DNA of 64,000 nt from contig CACLJX010000002.1 in the NCBI GenBank assembly GCA_902607435.1, forward strand, positions 62,001 through 126,000. The letters run 5' to 3'. The position numbers and the translations under genes were made by a program. The stretch comes from an uncultured Alphaproteobacteria bacterium. GTDB lineage: Bacteria; Pseudomonadota; Alphaproteobacteria; HIMB59; GCA-002718135. The notes below the pieces were generated by a model, which worked only from the letters and a program-made list of their open reading frames with translations, had not been told where the DNA came from and made no database searches. Shown piece after piece: positions 54,832-64,000 of the stretch (positions within the stretch are counted from its first letter, which is position 1; each line of letters begins with the position of its first letter).

Positions 54832-57732
54832 ATGAATGATAATTTTCTTAATAGCTTTAACGCACCCTATGTTGCAGAGCTATTTTTTAAGTATCGTCAA
54901 GATCCAAATTCAGTTGATAAAAGTTGGGAAAGTTTTTTTAATTCCTTAAACGAGGATGATATTTCAGTTCTTGGAGATTTTGGAGGACCAGAATGGAAAA
55001 AAAGACCATCAAATATAATTGATGATGTTTCATTGGATAAGGTTATTCGGCCAACTCCTAGCATTAATGTTGATTTATTTAAAACATCAACATTAGATTC
55101 AATAAGAGCACTTCGTTTGATTAGAGCTTATCGAATCAATGGACATTTAATTGCCAATCTTGATCCACTAAATATTGCAAAAAAAAATTATCATTATGAA
55201 TTGGATTATAAGTCTTATGGATTAACTGATGATGATTTAGATAAAGAAATTTTTATTGACGGAAGTCTAGGTTTAGAAAAAGCAACTCTTAAAGAAATAA
55301 TTAAAATTCTTAAAGAAACATACTCATCTTCAATAGGCGTAGAGTTTTTACATATGCAATCACCCGAACAAAAGCAGTGGGTACAAGAACGTATTGAAGA
55401 AGTTCGTAACAAAACAATTTTTACAACGGAAGGGAAAAAAGCAATTTATAATCGTTTAGTTGAATCAGAATTATTTGAACAATATTTAGATAAAAAATTT
55501 CTTGGAACAAAACGTTATGGAGTAGAAGGCGGAGAATCTATGATTCCTGGAATAGAACAGATTGTAAAGCAAGCTTGTATTGCTGAAGTAGAAAATGTTT
55601 TTATTGGAACAGCACATCGTGGGAGGTTAACATTATTATCTACCGTATTGGGAATGCCATACAAAAGTATTTTATCTAAATTCCAAGGATATTTAAATGA
55701 TCCGAATGAAGTCTTAGGATCTGGAGATGTTAAATATCATTTGGGCGTTTCTAGTGATAGAGAATTTAATGGAAAAAAAATACATATTTCTTTGGTTCCT
55801 AATCCATCGCATTTAGAGGCTGTTGACCCGGTTGTTATGGGAAAAGTTAGAGCAAAGCAAACACAACTAAAAGATAAAACGAATGATAAAGTTTTTGGTC
55901 TTCTTATTCATGGTGATGCAGCCATGGCGGGGCAAGGAATAGTAGCCGAAACATTTGCCATGTCACAACTAGTAGGCTTTCGAACTGGAGGAACAATTCA
56001 TTTTGTAATTAATAATCAAATTGGTTTTACTACAATGCCCCAATACGGACGATCTGCACCGTATTGCACAGAAATAGCTAAAATGGTTCAAGCGCCTATT
56101 TTCCATGTAAACGGCGATGATCCTGAAGCTGTTGTGCATGTTTGCAGATTAGCTACGGAGTTTCGTAACAAATTTAAGATTGATGTTGTAGTAGACATGT
56201 TTTGCTATCGTCGTTCAGGTCACAATGAAGCTGATGAGCCATCCTTCACTCAACCTTTAATGTATCAAGCTATAAAAGAACACCAAACAACAACAAAAAT
56301 TTATGAAAAAAAGATTATCAAAGAAAATATACTCAATTCTGATCAAGTACAAAAAATAAAAAAAGATTTCAAGAATTTTTTAGATACAGAATTGGAAGGC
56401 GCAAAATCATATAAACCAAATAAGGCAGATTGGCTTGAGGGAGATTGGACTGGACTATCCACAGCTTCTTTTGATGCTAGAAAAGGACTGACTTCAGTTA
56501 AAAAAAATGACTTACTAAAGATTGGAAAAGCAATACATCAAATTCCTATAGATTTTAATGCTCACAAAAAAATAAAAAAAATATATGAGGATCGCTCAAC
56601 CTCTATACATGAAGGCAAGAACATTGATTGGTCTACAGCAGAGAGCCTTGCTTTTGCTACTTTATTAAATGAAGGTTATGGGGTTAGATTATCAGGACAA
56701 GACACTGGGCGTGGGACATTTAGTCAACGTCATTCTGTTTTATACGATCAAATTAATGAAAAAAGATTTGTTCCGTTAAGGCACTTTATAAAACATCAAG
56801 GATATTTTGAAATAATTGATAGTTTTTTATCTGAATATGGAGTTTTAGGATTTGAATATGGTTATTCACAATCTGACCCTAAAACCCTTGTTATTTGGGA
56901 GGCACAATTTGGAGATTTTGCAAATGGAGCACAAACCATTATTGATCAATTTATTACTACTGGGGAAAGAAAGTGGTTAAGAATGTCAGGCTTAACTTTA
57001 CTTTTACCTCATGGCCATGAAGGTCAAGGTCCAGAACATACAAGTTCTCGTTTAGAGCGATTTTTACAAATGTGCGCTGAAGATAATATTCAAGTTGCAA
57101 ACTGTACAAGTCCTGCAAACTATTTTCATATATTACGACGACAACTTCATCGTAATTTTAGAAAGCCTCTAGTTATTTTAACACCTAAATCAACTTTGCG
57201 TCATAAAAAAAATGTTTCAAGTATAGATTATTTTATTAATGGGTCCACATTCCATAGGGTACTTCGAAATGAAATAACAAAGGAAGAAGAAAAAAAAATC
57301 AATCGAATTATTATTTGTTCAGGTAAATTATATTTTGAACTTCAAGATCATATTGAAGAATTACAAAAAGAAAATGTTTTCATTCTTAGATTAGAACAAA
57401 TATATCCTTTTCCTTACGATGTTTTTTCTAAAGAATTAAAAAGATTTACTGATTGTGAAATAATGTGGTGCCAGGAAGAGCCAAAAAATATGGGTGCATA
57501 TGGTTTTGTGAAAAGACGTATTGAAAGCGTGATGAAAAATATAAACGTGAAACAAGAAAAATTACTATATGTAGGTAGGAGAGCAGCAGCTTCCCCTGCA
57601 ACTGGTGTTTTCGATCGCCATGTAGCTAATCAAAAAAATATTCTTAGATTGGCTGTGGAAGCAGATAAAAAAGAAATTTTAGATATGTGGAGTGGAGTTT
57701 CTCTTGTTAAATATCAACTCCCAATTGAATAA
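54832..57732 (+). CDS. sucA: 2-oxoglutarate dehydrogenase, E1 subunit
   Basis: 966 residues, full length. N-terminal NAPYVAELFFKYRQDPNSVD; thiamine pyrophosphate region HGDAAMAGQGIVAETFAMS; catalytic histidines in FIGTAHRGRLTLLS and the C-terminal HGHEGQGPEHTSSRLERF. It decarboxylates 2-oxoglutarate and transfers the succinyl group to SucB. Confidence 0.97.
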   Translation: MNDNFLNSFNAPYVAELFFKYRQDPNSVDKSWESFFNSLNEDDISVLGDFGGPEWKKRPSNIIDDVSLDKVIRPTPSINVDLFKTSTLDSIRALRLIRAYRINGHLIANLDPLNIAKKNYHYELDYKSYGLTDDDLDKEIFIDGSLGLEKATLKEIIKILKETYSSSIGVEFLHMQSPEQKQWVQERIEEVRNKTIFTTEGKKAIYNRLVESELFEQYLDKKFLGTKRYGVEGGESMIPGIEQIVKQACIAEVENVFIGTAHRGRLTLLSTVLGMPYKSILSKFQGYLNDPNEVLGSGDVKYHLGVSSDREFNGKKIHISLVPNPSHLEAVDPVVMGKVRAKQTQLKDKTNDKVFGLLIHGDAAMAGQGIVAETFAMSQLVGFRTGGTIHFVINNQIGFTTMPQYGRSAPYCTEIAKMVQAPIFHVNGDDPEAVVHVCRLATEFRNKFKIDVVVDMFCYRRSGHNEADEPSFTQPLMYQAIKEHQTTTKIYEKKIIKENILNSDQVQKIKKDFKNFLDTELEGAKSYKPNKADWLEGDWTGLSTASFDARKGLTSVKKNDLLKIGKAIHQIPIDFNAHKKIKKIYEDRSTSIHEGKNIDWSTAESLAFATLLNEGYGVRLSGQDTGRGTFSQRHSVLYDQINEKRFVPLRHFIKHQGYFEIIDSFLSEYGVLGFEYGYSQSDPKTLVIWEAQFGDFANGAQTIIDQFITTGERKWLRMSGLTLLLPHGHEGQGPEHTSSRLERFLQMCAEDNIQVANCTSPANYFHILRRQLHRNFRKPLVILTPKSTLRHKKNVSSIDYFINGSTFHRVLRNEITKEEEKKINRIIICSGKLYFELQDHIEELQKENVFILRLEQIYPFPYDVFSKELKRFTDCEIMWCQEEPKNMGAYGFVKRRIESVMKNINVKQEKLLYVGRRAAASPATGVFDRHVANQKNILRLAVEADKKEILDMWSGVSLVKYQLPIE

Positions 57733-57766
57733 ACTTACTAAAGTGATAAATAAGATTTAAATCTAA

Positions 57767-58966
57767 ATGTCTATTGAATTAATAGTCCCAACACTCGGAG
57801 AATCCATTACAGAAGCAACTGTTTCTAAATGGTTAAAAAAAATTGGAGAATCTTTTGAGGCTGACGAACCTTTGGTAGAAATTGAAACGGATAAAATAAC
57901 CGTAGAGGTGCCAGCTCCAAGCGCAGGTGTATTATCAGAAATTAAAGTTAAAGAAGGAAATGATGTAAATATTGGAGGCGTACTTGGTATCATTGGAGAA
58001 TCTGATGAAACGATACCATCTAAAGAAAAAAAACCATTAAAAACAGAAGTTGTTAAAGAAGAAAAAACAAAAACCAAAACTGATTCAGATAATCAAGATA
58101 ATTTGAAAAAAGATTCTAAACTTTCACCATCCGTAAAAAAAATACTTGAAGAAAATAATTTAGATTCAAGCAAAATTAAATCCTCTCGTGAGGATGGAAG
58201 ATTGACTAAGGCGGATGTTATAGAGCATTTAAAAAATCCACCCAAAAAAAATAAAAAATCAACAGTTGGAAAAGAAGAAATTGTTCCCATGTCTAAAATT
58301 AGACGTACCATTGCAATCAGATTGAAAGAAGCACAGAATACTGCTGCTATCCTGACAACATTTAACGAAGTTGATATGTCTCAAATTATTAAAGTGAGAG
58401 AAGCAAAAAAAGAAGATTTTATAAAGCGTTACGATGTCAAGCTTGGTTTTATGTCATTTTTCATTAAAGCGAGTGTAATGGCTTTACAGGAATATTCTGC
58501 TGTGAATGCTGAAATTCGAGATGAAAATATTGTTTATAAAAATCATTTTGACATTGGCATAGCTGTTGGTACTGAAAAAGGTCTTGTTGTACCTGTTTTA
58601 AAAAATGCAGATGAAATGACATTTGGAGATATTGAAAAACAAATTGTTGAATTAAGTTCAAAAGCAAAAAAAGGAACTTTAACAATGGATGATTTATCAG
58701 GTGGAACATTCACCATCTCAAATGGTGGTGTTTATGGCTCGATGTTAAGCACGCCTATTATTAATCGTCCTCAATCAGGTATTTTAGGTATGCACAATAT
58801 TCTAAAAAGAGCAGTTGTTGTGGATGATGAAATTGCTATACGACCCATGATGTATTTAGCTTTTAGTTATGATCACCGCATTATTGACGGCAAAGAAAGC
58901 GTTGGATTTTTGATTAAAATTAAAGAATTATTAGAAAATCCATCTTCCATAGTTTTAGGTATTTAA
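57767..58966 (+). CDS. sucB: 2-oxoglutarate dehydrogenase, E2 subunit (dihydrolipoyl succinyltransferase)
   Basis: 399 residues. One lipoyl domain with the lysine in [14 protein letters not shown], a charged linker, the E3-binding domain ([18 protein letters not shown]), and a catalytic domain ending in [14 protein letters not shown]. The single-lipoyl layout is the usual one for this subunit. Confidence 0.96.
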   Translation: MSIELIVPTLGESITEATVSKWLKKIGESFEADEPLVEIETDKITVEVPAPSAGVLSEIKVKEGNDVNIGGVLGIIGESDETIPSKEKKPLKTEVVKEEKTKTKTDSDNQDNLKKDSKLSPSVKKILEENNLDSSKIKSSREDGRLTKADVIEHLKNPPKKNKKSTVGKEEIVPMSKIRRTIAIRLKEAQNTAAILTTFNEVDMSQIIKVREAKKEDFIKRYDVKLGFMSFFIKASVMALQEYSAVNAEIRDENIVYKNHFDIGIAVGTEKGLVVPVLKNADEMTFGDIEKQIVELSSKAKKGTLTMDDLSGGTFTISNGGVYGSMLSTPIINRPQSGILGMHNILKRAVVVDDEIAIRPMMYLAFSYDHRIIDGKESVGFLIKIKELLENPSSIVLGI

Positions 58967-60364
58967 ATGGCTGATTATGATTTAATCATTATTGGTGCTG
59001 GACCAGGCGGTTATGTTGCTGCAATTCGTGCTGCTCAATTGGGAATGAAAGTAGCATGTATTGAAAAAGAAACAACATTAGGAGGAACATGTCTCAATAT
59101 AGGCTGCATTCCATCTAAGGCATTATTAAATTCATCCGAAAAATTTATAGAATTTAAAAATCATGCCGAAGAACATGGCATCAAAGCTGGAAAGGTTGAT
59201 TTAGATCTTTCTAAATTAATGCAGCAAAAAGATAAAATTGTAAAACAACTAACTGCAGGAATTGGTTATTTATTTAAAAAAAATAAAATTACACATTTAA
59301 ATGGAACCGCATCATTTGTTGATAAACAAAATATCAAAGTTAAATCTTCCAAAGAAGTAACGTTATCTGCAAAAAATTTTATTATTGCAACAGGTTCTTC
59401 TTCTATGGAAAGACCAGGTATAACTGTAGATGAAAAAAACATTGTAACATCAACAGGTGCTTTATCTTTATCTGCAGTTCCAAAAACCATGTTGGTAATT
59501 GGTGGCGGATATATTGGTTTGGAGATGGGATCTGTTTGGTCTAGGTTAGGAACAAAAGTAACTGTTGTTGAAAAACTGGACCGTATTGTACCAACCATGG
59601 ATAATGAAATTGCCACAGAATTTATGAAATCATTAGAAAAGCAAGGATTAGAATTTAAATTATCCCATAAAGTTGTTGCAACAAAATCTGGATCAAAAGA
59701 TGTTGAAGTAACAATGGAATCCGAAAAAGATAAAAAACAAATAAAAGATAAATTCAATGTTGTTCTTATGTCAATTGGAAGAAAACCTAATACGGAAAAA
59801 TTAAATCTAGAAAAAATTGGCGTCAAACTAAATGATCACAAAGCTATTGAAGTCGATAAACAATTTAAAACAAGTGTTGATGGAATTTATGCAATTGGTG
59901 ATGTGGCGCCAGGTCCTATGCTAGCTCATAAAGCAGAGGAAGAAGGAGTCGCTTGTGTAGAAATCATTAATGGTCAAAAAACTCATATGAATTATGATAC
60001 AATTCCAGCTATTGTGTATACTAATCCTGAAGTTGCTTCTGTTGGTAAAACAGAAGAAGAGCTAAAGGAATCAAAAGTAGAATACAAAGTTGGAAAATTT
60101 CCTTTTATGGCGAATGGCCGTGCCCTTACAACATCAGAAACAGAAGGGTTTGTTAAAATCTTAGCAGATAAAAAAACAGATGCAATATTGGGAGCCCATA
60201 TAATAGGACATGATGCAGGGCAACTAGTAGCAGAGATTGTGACGGCTATGGAATTTGGCGGAAGCGCAGAAGATATAGCTCGTATTTGCCATGCACATCC
60301 AACTACAAGCGAGGCTGTAAAAGAAGCTGCTTTAAATGTTGAAGGTAGGGCAATTCATATATAA
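58967..60364 (+). CDS. lpd: Dihydrolipoamide dehydrogenase (E3)
   Basis: 465 residues starting directly after the sucB stop. The redox disulfide is GGTCLNIGCIPSKAL; NAD motif VIGGGYIGLEMGSVW; C-terminal His-Glu pair in CHAHPTTSEAVKEA. It reoxidises lipoyl groups of the 2-oxoglutarate (and probably other) complexes. Confidence 0.97.
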   Translation: MADYDLIIIGAGPGGYVAAIRAAQLGMKVACIEKETTLGGTCLNIGCIPSKALLNSSEKFIEFKNHAEEHGIKAGKVDLDLSKLMQQKDKIVKQLTAGIGYLFKKNKITHLNGTASFVDKQNIKVKSSKEVTLSAKNFIIATGSSSMERPGITVDEKNIVTSTGALSLSAVPKTMLVIGGGYIGLEMGSVWSRLGTKVTVVEKLDRIVPTMDNEIATEFMKSLEKQGLEFKLSHKVVATKSGSKDVEVTMESEKDKKQIKDKFNVVLMSIGRKPNTEKLNLEKIGVKLNDHKAIEVDKQFKTSVDGIYAIGDVAPGPMLAHKAEEEGVACVEIINGQKTHMNYDTIPAIVYTNPEVASVGKTEEELKESKVEYKVGKFPFMANGRALTTSETEGFVKILADKKTDAILGAHIIGHDAGQLVAEIVTAMEFGGSAEDIARICHAHPTTSEAVKEAALNVEGRAIHI

Positions 60365-60372
60365 TTTTTATT

Positions 60373-60492
60373 GTGTTATTAAGACTATTTGCTTTGTTAT
60401 TTTTATTTATATCTTCAACATCCTATGGAGATTCTAGTAAATGGGAAAATAAAAATAATTATATAATTAATTATTTAGACTCCATATATTAA
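60373..60492 (+). CDS. Possible small exported peptide
   Basis: 39 residues from a GTG, with a signal-peptide-like start (LLRLFALLFLFISSTSYGDS) and a short tail. No clear ribosome site is seen. It could be the 5' remnant of a larger secreted protein. Support is weak. Confidence 0.35.
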   Translation: MLLRLFALLFLFISSTSYGDSSKWENKNNYIINYLDSIY

Positions 60493-60561
60493 TTAATCAC
60501 TTGTTGATAAAAAAATATTTATATTTAATATTTTGTAAAATTAAATGCTATATATTTTATA

Positions 60562-61731
60562 ATGGAAAAACGACTCGAAAATAATAGTTTTACCAAATTA
60601 TATTTTGGAACGTGGAATAGAAAGTCACCTTTTTTTCAATCCACTCAAAAATATGGAGCAAAAGCCTATGACATATATTGTCATATGTATTTGCCCATAT
60701 ATTATGATGATCCTGTAAAAGAATACTGGGCTTTAGTTAATGATGTTACTCTGTGGGATGTTAGTGTTGAAAGAATTGTTGAAATAACAGGCCCTGATGC
60801 TTCAGAGTTTACGAACTATTTAACTTGTCGAGACTTAACTAAATGTGCAGTGGGACAAGGAAAGTATATGTTGGTTACTGCACCTGATGGCGGCATAGTA
60901 AATGATCCTGTCCTTATGCGTATAGGAGAAAATCAATGGTGGATGGCTCTTGCAAACAATGATGCAGGTCTTTATGCACTTGGGGCAGCTGTTAATTCCA
61001 AGTTTAATGTTAAAGTAACAGAACCAGAAGTGTATCCAGTTCAAGTCCAAGGTCCTAAATCAATCAAGGTGATGCAAACATTATTTGGAAATAAAATTTT
61101 ACAAGTAAAATATTATTGGACTCTCGAAACTGATCTTGATGGCATTCCTGTTGTTATTAGCCGAACTGGATGGACAGGGGAAATGGGGTACGAAATTTAT
61201 CTTCGTGATCCTTCTCGTGGGAATGAATTATGGGAGCGTATTATGGAGGCTGGTAAAGCTCATAATATTAGACCAATTGCTCCTTGTGAGGCTAGAAAAA
61301 TTGAAGCAGGTATTTTAAATCACGGACAAAGTATGACTATTGCAAATAATCCTTATGAAATCATGGGTTTTGAACGATTAGTAGAAGAGCAAAGTGCAGA
61401 TTATATAGGCAAACAAGCTTTGGCAAAAATAAAACAAGAAGGAGTTAAAAAAAGAATGCTGGGTATCAAGGTTGCTTTGGAAAGAACAGCCTTATGGATG
61501 GAAGATGCATGGCCTGTATATAAAGATGGAAAGCAAATTGGGAAAATAACAGATCTTGCTTGGTCCCCTAGACTCAAACAAAATATTGGTTATGTTTGGG
61601 TGCAAACAGCTTATTCATCACCAGACGTTGAGTTAGAAATCCATTCAGTAGATGGGAAATTGAAAGGAATTACTTCACAAATACCTTTTATAGACCCTAA
61701 GAAAAAAACTCCTTCTGTACAAATTACTTAA
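60562..61731 (+). CDS. DmdA/GcvT-family tetrahydrofolate-dependent methyltransferase-like protein
   Basis: 389 residues. GAKAYDIYCHMYLP, DVTLWDVSVERIVEITGPDA, LTCRDLTKCAVGQGKY and GGIVNDPVLMRIGENQWW follow the pattern of DMSP demethylase DmdA and its relatives. The segment VISRTGWTGEMGYEIYLRD is common to GcvT-type folate proteins. Features such as KSPFF and DPVKEYWALVNDV look more like a sister group than like SAR11 DmdA. It probably demethylates a methylated sulfur or nitrogen compound using tetrahydrofolate. Confidence 0.8.
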   Translation: MEKRLENNSFTKLYFGTWNRKSPFFQSTQKYGAKAYDIYCHMYLPIYYDDPVKEYWALVNDVTLWDVSVERIVEITGPDASEFTNYLTCRDLTKCAVGQGKYMLVTAPDGGIVNDPVLMRIGENQWWMALANNDAGLYALGAAVNSKFNVKVTEPEVYPVQVQGPKSIKVMQTLFGNKILQVKYYWTLETDLDGIPVVISRTGWTGEMGYEIYLRDPSRGNELWERIMEAGKAHNIRPIAPCEARKIEAGILNHGQSMTIANNPYEIMGFERLVEEQSADYIGKQALAKIKQEGVKKRMLGIKVALERTALWMEDAWPVYKDGKQIGKITDLAWSPRLKQNIGYVWVQTAYSSPDVELEIHSVDGKLKGITSQIPFIDPKKKTPSVQIT

Positions 61732-61736
61732 ATATT

Positions 61737-62393
61737 TTATTTAAATTCTTTAAGCTTAATTTCAATAATATTAATTAGATATTTAATTAAATCTACTTTT
61801 TGTTCTATAGAAAATTTTTCACTATTTTTAGAACCTAAAGCAACAATAAAATTCTCTGTAGCATAATTTATTTTAAGAAGAATATATGATTTTATCACTT
61901 TTGATTTATTTGGAAAAAAAATTAGTATTCCTTTTGGATTTTGATTTAAATTTGTTTGTGATTTATTTCGAAAATAACTTGAAGCTATTTTGCTATCAAT
62001 TTGATCCAAATTATTATGTTTAAGTTTATTATTTGTAAAAAAACAATTTATAATATCACAGGCAAGTAAAAGCTTAAGATCATTGACAATTAAATCTATT
62101 AATTTTGATAACGATTTTGTATTTAAAATTTTTAAAGAAGATTTTAATATTCTTTTTTGAGAAACTATATGGCTATTGCCAGCCTTAAGAATTGCTGACA
62201 TTTGTTTTTTTAATTGGTCATAATCATTTTTAAATTTTTTAAAACGATAGGCATTTAAATCAAATATTTTATTAATGCTATTTAATTTACTTGGAAAATT
62301 TAATTCTTCTATCAACTCAGGGTGATTTAAAAAAATATCTTTATTTTTTTTAAGATATTGAATTACCAGCTCTTCTGCAGAGTCTTTAGACAT
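61737..62393 (-). CDS. DUF484 family protein
   Basis: 218 residues. DSAEELVIQYLKKNKDIFLN, then HPELIEELNFPS, is the N-terminal signature of DUF484, a GAF-like family often near xerC or fsa/tal genes. Function unknown. The gene lies 2 nt after the transaldolase stop, in the same operon. Confidence 0.88.
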   Translation of the reverse strand: MSKDSAEELVIQYLKKNKDIFLNHPELIEELNFPSKLNSINKIFDLNAYRFKKFKNDYDQLKKQMSAILKAGNSHIVSQKRILKSSLKILNTKSLSKLIDLIVNDLKLLLACDIINCFFTNNKLKHNNLDQIDSKIASSYFRNKSQTNLNQNPKGILIFFPNKSKVIKSYILLKINYATENFIVALGSKNSEKFSIEQKVDLIKYLINIIEIKLKEFK

Positions 62394-62395
62394 TT

Positions 62396-63055
62396 CTATT
62401 TTGGAAGAATCGATTGGCTGGTTTTTTTCCAGTCATCAAGGAAAGCTTGCAATCCCTTATCTGTTAGTTGGTGATTATAGAGTTCATGTAAAATTTTTGG
62501 GGGCAAGGTTGCAACATTAGCACCAATTAGGGCTGCATCAATAACATGCTGTATTGTTCTAACCGAAGCCACTAATACTTCAGTATCAAAGCCATAATTT
62601 TCATATATGATTACTATATCTTCAATCAAGTCCATTCCTTTTTCGCCAATATCATCTAAACGTCCTACAAAAGGTGAGATAAATGACGCTCCCGCTTTTG
62701 CAGCCAGTAAAGCTTGTGCAGCAGAAAAGCAAAGAGTGACATTCACCATTATTTCTCTCTCTCTAAGTTTCTTACAAGTTTTAAGACCATCAACAGTTAG
62801 GGGAACTTTTACAGCCACATTGGTTGCAATAGAGGCTAAATATTCCCCTTCTTTAAGCATAGTTTCATGATCAGTTGCCGTTACCTCGGCACTAACAGGT
62901 CCTTCAATCAAGGAACAGATATTTTTAATTATTTCTTTCATATCTGAGCCTTGTTTAGCAATGAGGGACGGATTTGTAGTTACCCCATCAACGAATCCTG
63001 TGGAAATTAAATCCTCAATTTGCTTAATATCAGCAGTATCCACAAAAAATTTCAT
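62396..63055 (-). CDS. tal: Transaldolase / fructose-6-phosphate aldolase-like protein
   Basis: 219 residues, the short TalC/Fsa-type enzyme. [33 protein letters not shown] and the Schiff-base lysine in [13 protein letters not shown] are all present. Either dihydroxyacetone transfer in the pentose phosphate path or fructose-6-phosphate cleavage is possible. It is divergent from priA. Confidence 0.92.
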   Translation of the reverse strand: MKFFVDTADIKQIEDLISTGFVDGVTTNPSLIAKQGSDMKEIIKNICSLIEGPVSAEVTATDHETMLKEGEYLASIATNVAVKVPLTVDGLKTCKKLREREIMVNVTLCFSAAQALLAAKAGASFISPFVGRLDDIGEKGMDLIEDIVIIYENYGFDTEVLVASVRTIQHVIDAALIGANVATLPPKILHELYNHQLTDKGLQAFLDDWKKTSQSILPK

Positions 63056-63128
63056 TGTTTCCTGTATAACATAAAAGGAATATTTAAAAAGTTAAGATTA
63101 TAAAATTATATATATTTAATAATAAAAA

Positions 63129-64000
63129 ATGTATTGCAATATTTTAATAACTAAACCCTTTAATCATACTTTCACATATAAATTAAAACCACACCAATCT
63201 GTTACCAAAGGAAATATTGTTCTTATCCCTTTTGGGAAAAAAAATGATCAAATTGGAATGGTTTATGAAACTTACAATTCATTACCCACAATTGCCAAAA
63301 ATATTAGATTAAAAGAAATAAAATTAGTTTTTGTTAAATTGTGTTTTACTAAAAAATTAATTGAATTTATTGATTGGATTGCTAATTATACTCTAGCTCC
63401 AAAAGGAATGGTTTTAAAACTATTTCTTGTAAATAAAAAAATAATTGAACATGATATTAAAACAGATAAAATTTTCAGTTTTTGTCCTACAAATTTAGAT
63501 TTAAATATTGAACAGCAAAAAGCTTTTAAGGTAATTGATAAATCATTAGTTTCAAAATACCATCCTATTGTTTTAGAAGGTGTCACAGGATCAGGAAAAA
63601 CAGAAGTTTACTTTGAGGCTATAGAAAAAATATTAACTCAAAAAAAACAAGCATTAATTTTATTACCAGAAATTTCTTTAACGCCACAATTAGAAAAAAG
63701 ATTTAAACAACGTTTCGGGTTTTATCCTGACATATGGCATTCTAAAATAACTGAAAAAAATAGAAAAGATACTTGGCATCGATGTTACCAAGGTTTCCCA
63801 ATGATTGTTGTTGGAGCTCGATCAAGTCTTTTTTTACCTTTTAAAAATTTGGGATTAATTATAGTAGATGAAGAACATGATTTATCTTTTAAGCAAGAAG
63901 ATAATATTCGTTATCAAGCAAGAGATTTAGCTATAGTAAGAGCACAAATAGAAAAATTTCCAATCATTTTGTCATCTGCAACTCCTTCTCTTGAAACTTA
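63129..64000 (+). CDS. priA: Primosomal protein N' (replication restart helicase), partial
   Basis: 290 residues to the window end. It begins with the PriA DNA-binding domain, then Walker A GVTGSGKTEVYFEA, IVVGARSSLFLPF, and Walker B VDEEHDLSFKQED. The remaining helicase and zinc domains lie beyond the window. It reloads replication forks. Confidence 0.93.
   Translation, partial: MYCNILITKPFNHTFTYKLKPHQSVTKGNIVLIPFGKKNDQIGMVYETYNSLPTIAKNIRLKEIKLVFVKLCFTKKLIEFIDWIANYTLAPKGMVLKLFLVNKKIIEHDIKTDKIFSFCPTNLDLNIEQQKAFKVIDKSLVSKYHPIVLEGVTGSGKTEVYFEAIEKILTQKKQALILLPEISLTPQLEKRFKQRFGFYPDIWHSKITEKNRKDTWHRCYQGFPMIVVGARSSLFLPFKNLGLIIVDEEHDLSFKQEDNIRYQARDLAIVRAQIEKFPIILSSATPSLET

Overview
The window is AT-rich, tightly packed bacterial DNA. 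It reads as a marine alphaproteobacterium with a streamlined genome. The alphaproteobacterial signs are a gcrA-type cell-cycle regulator, the mdh-sucC-sucD-sucA-sucB-lpd gene order next to sdhCDAB, and the ffh-rpsP-rimM-trmD-rplS-leuCD run. A SAR11-like, HIMB59-like or AEGEAN-169-like lineage would fit, but that placement is inferred from gene content and base composition only.

Layout. (1) 1-7.0 kb: a plus-strand catabolic operon holding a TauD-type oxygenase end, two Rieske oxygenases, a glyoxalase, a cupin, a glutamine-synthetase-like ligase, a 2-hydroxyacid dehydrogenase and a MetX-like acyltransferase/hydrolase. It looks like oxidative breakdown of an amine or aromatic compound; the substrate is unknown. 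(2) 7.03-20.0 kb: genomic island A. It lies between a 42-nt duplicate of the 5' half of tRNA-Arg(CCU) and the intact tRNA gene. It carries a minus-strand series of mostly single-gene modules: cupin, VOC protein, MATE pump, a decayed CoA ligase, a fluoroacetate-dehalogenase-like hydrolase, a polysaccharide lyase, DUF1330, a three-gene restriction-modification-like locus, a MORN protein and a secreted protein. Nine copies of a 28-bp repeat punctuate it, and eight of these sit just upstream of a minus-strand start codon. (3) 20.0-24.0 kb: island B on the 3' side of the same tRNA. It has a truncated tyrosine integrase next to the tRNA, decayed genes, a glyoxalase-like gene, a fatty-acid-hydroxylase-like membrane enzyme and a degenerate copy of the tRNA 3' end at the far boundary. 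A second dispersed repeat family occurs here. (4) 24.0-28.8 kb: small membrane and stress-type proteins. (5) 28.9-42.5 kb: core genes gcrA, pgk, yciB, ftsY, mtaB, dapF, ffh, rpsP, rimM, trmD, rplS, leuC, leuD, leuB, asd. (6) 42.5-48.4 kb: sulfotransferase, tRNA-Arg(UCG), YdcF-like, DUF924, uracil-DNA glycosylase, MFS transporter, a tiny coupled ORF with a lipid-type hydrolase, a candidate structured RNA and an AT-rich stretch with two DnaA-box-like sites. (7) 48.4-60.4 kb: a complete run of succinate dehydrogenase, malate dehydrogenase, succinyl-CoA ligase and 2-oxoglutarate dehydrogenase genes. (8) 60.4-64 kb: a DmdA/GcvT-like protein, DUF484, a transaldolase-like aldolase and the 5' part of priA.

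How it fits together. The right half is housekeeping: TCA cycle, leucine and lysine/threonine precursors, protein targeting and translation. The left third is accessory DNA built up by repeated integration on both sides of one tRNA-Arg gene. The most unusual feature is the repeat-punctuated module array in island A. It has no recognisable integrase of its own and its repeats do not match integron attC sites.
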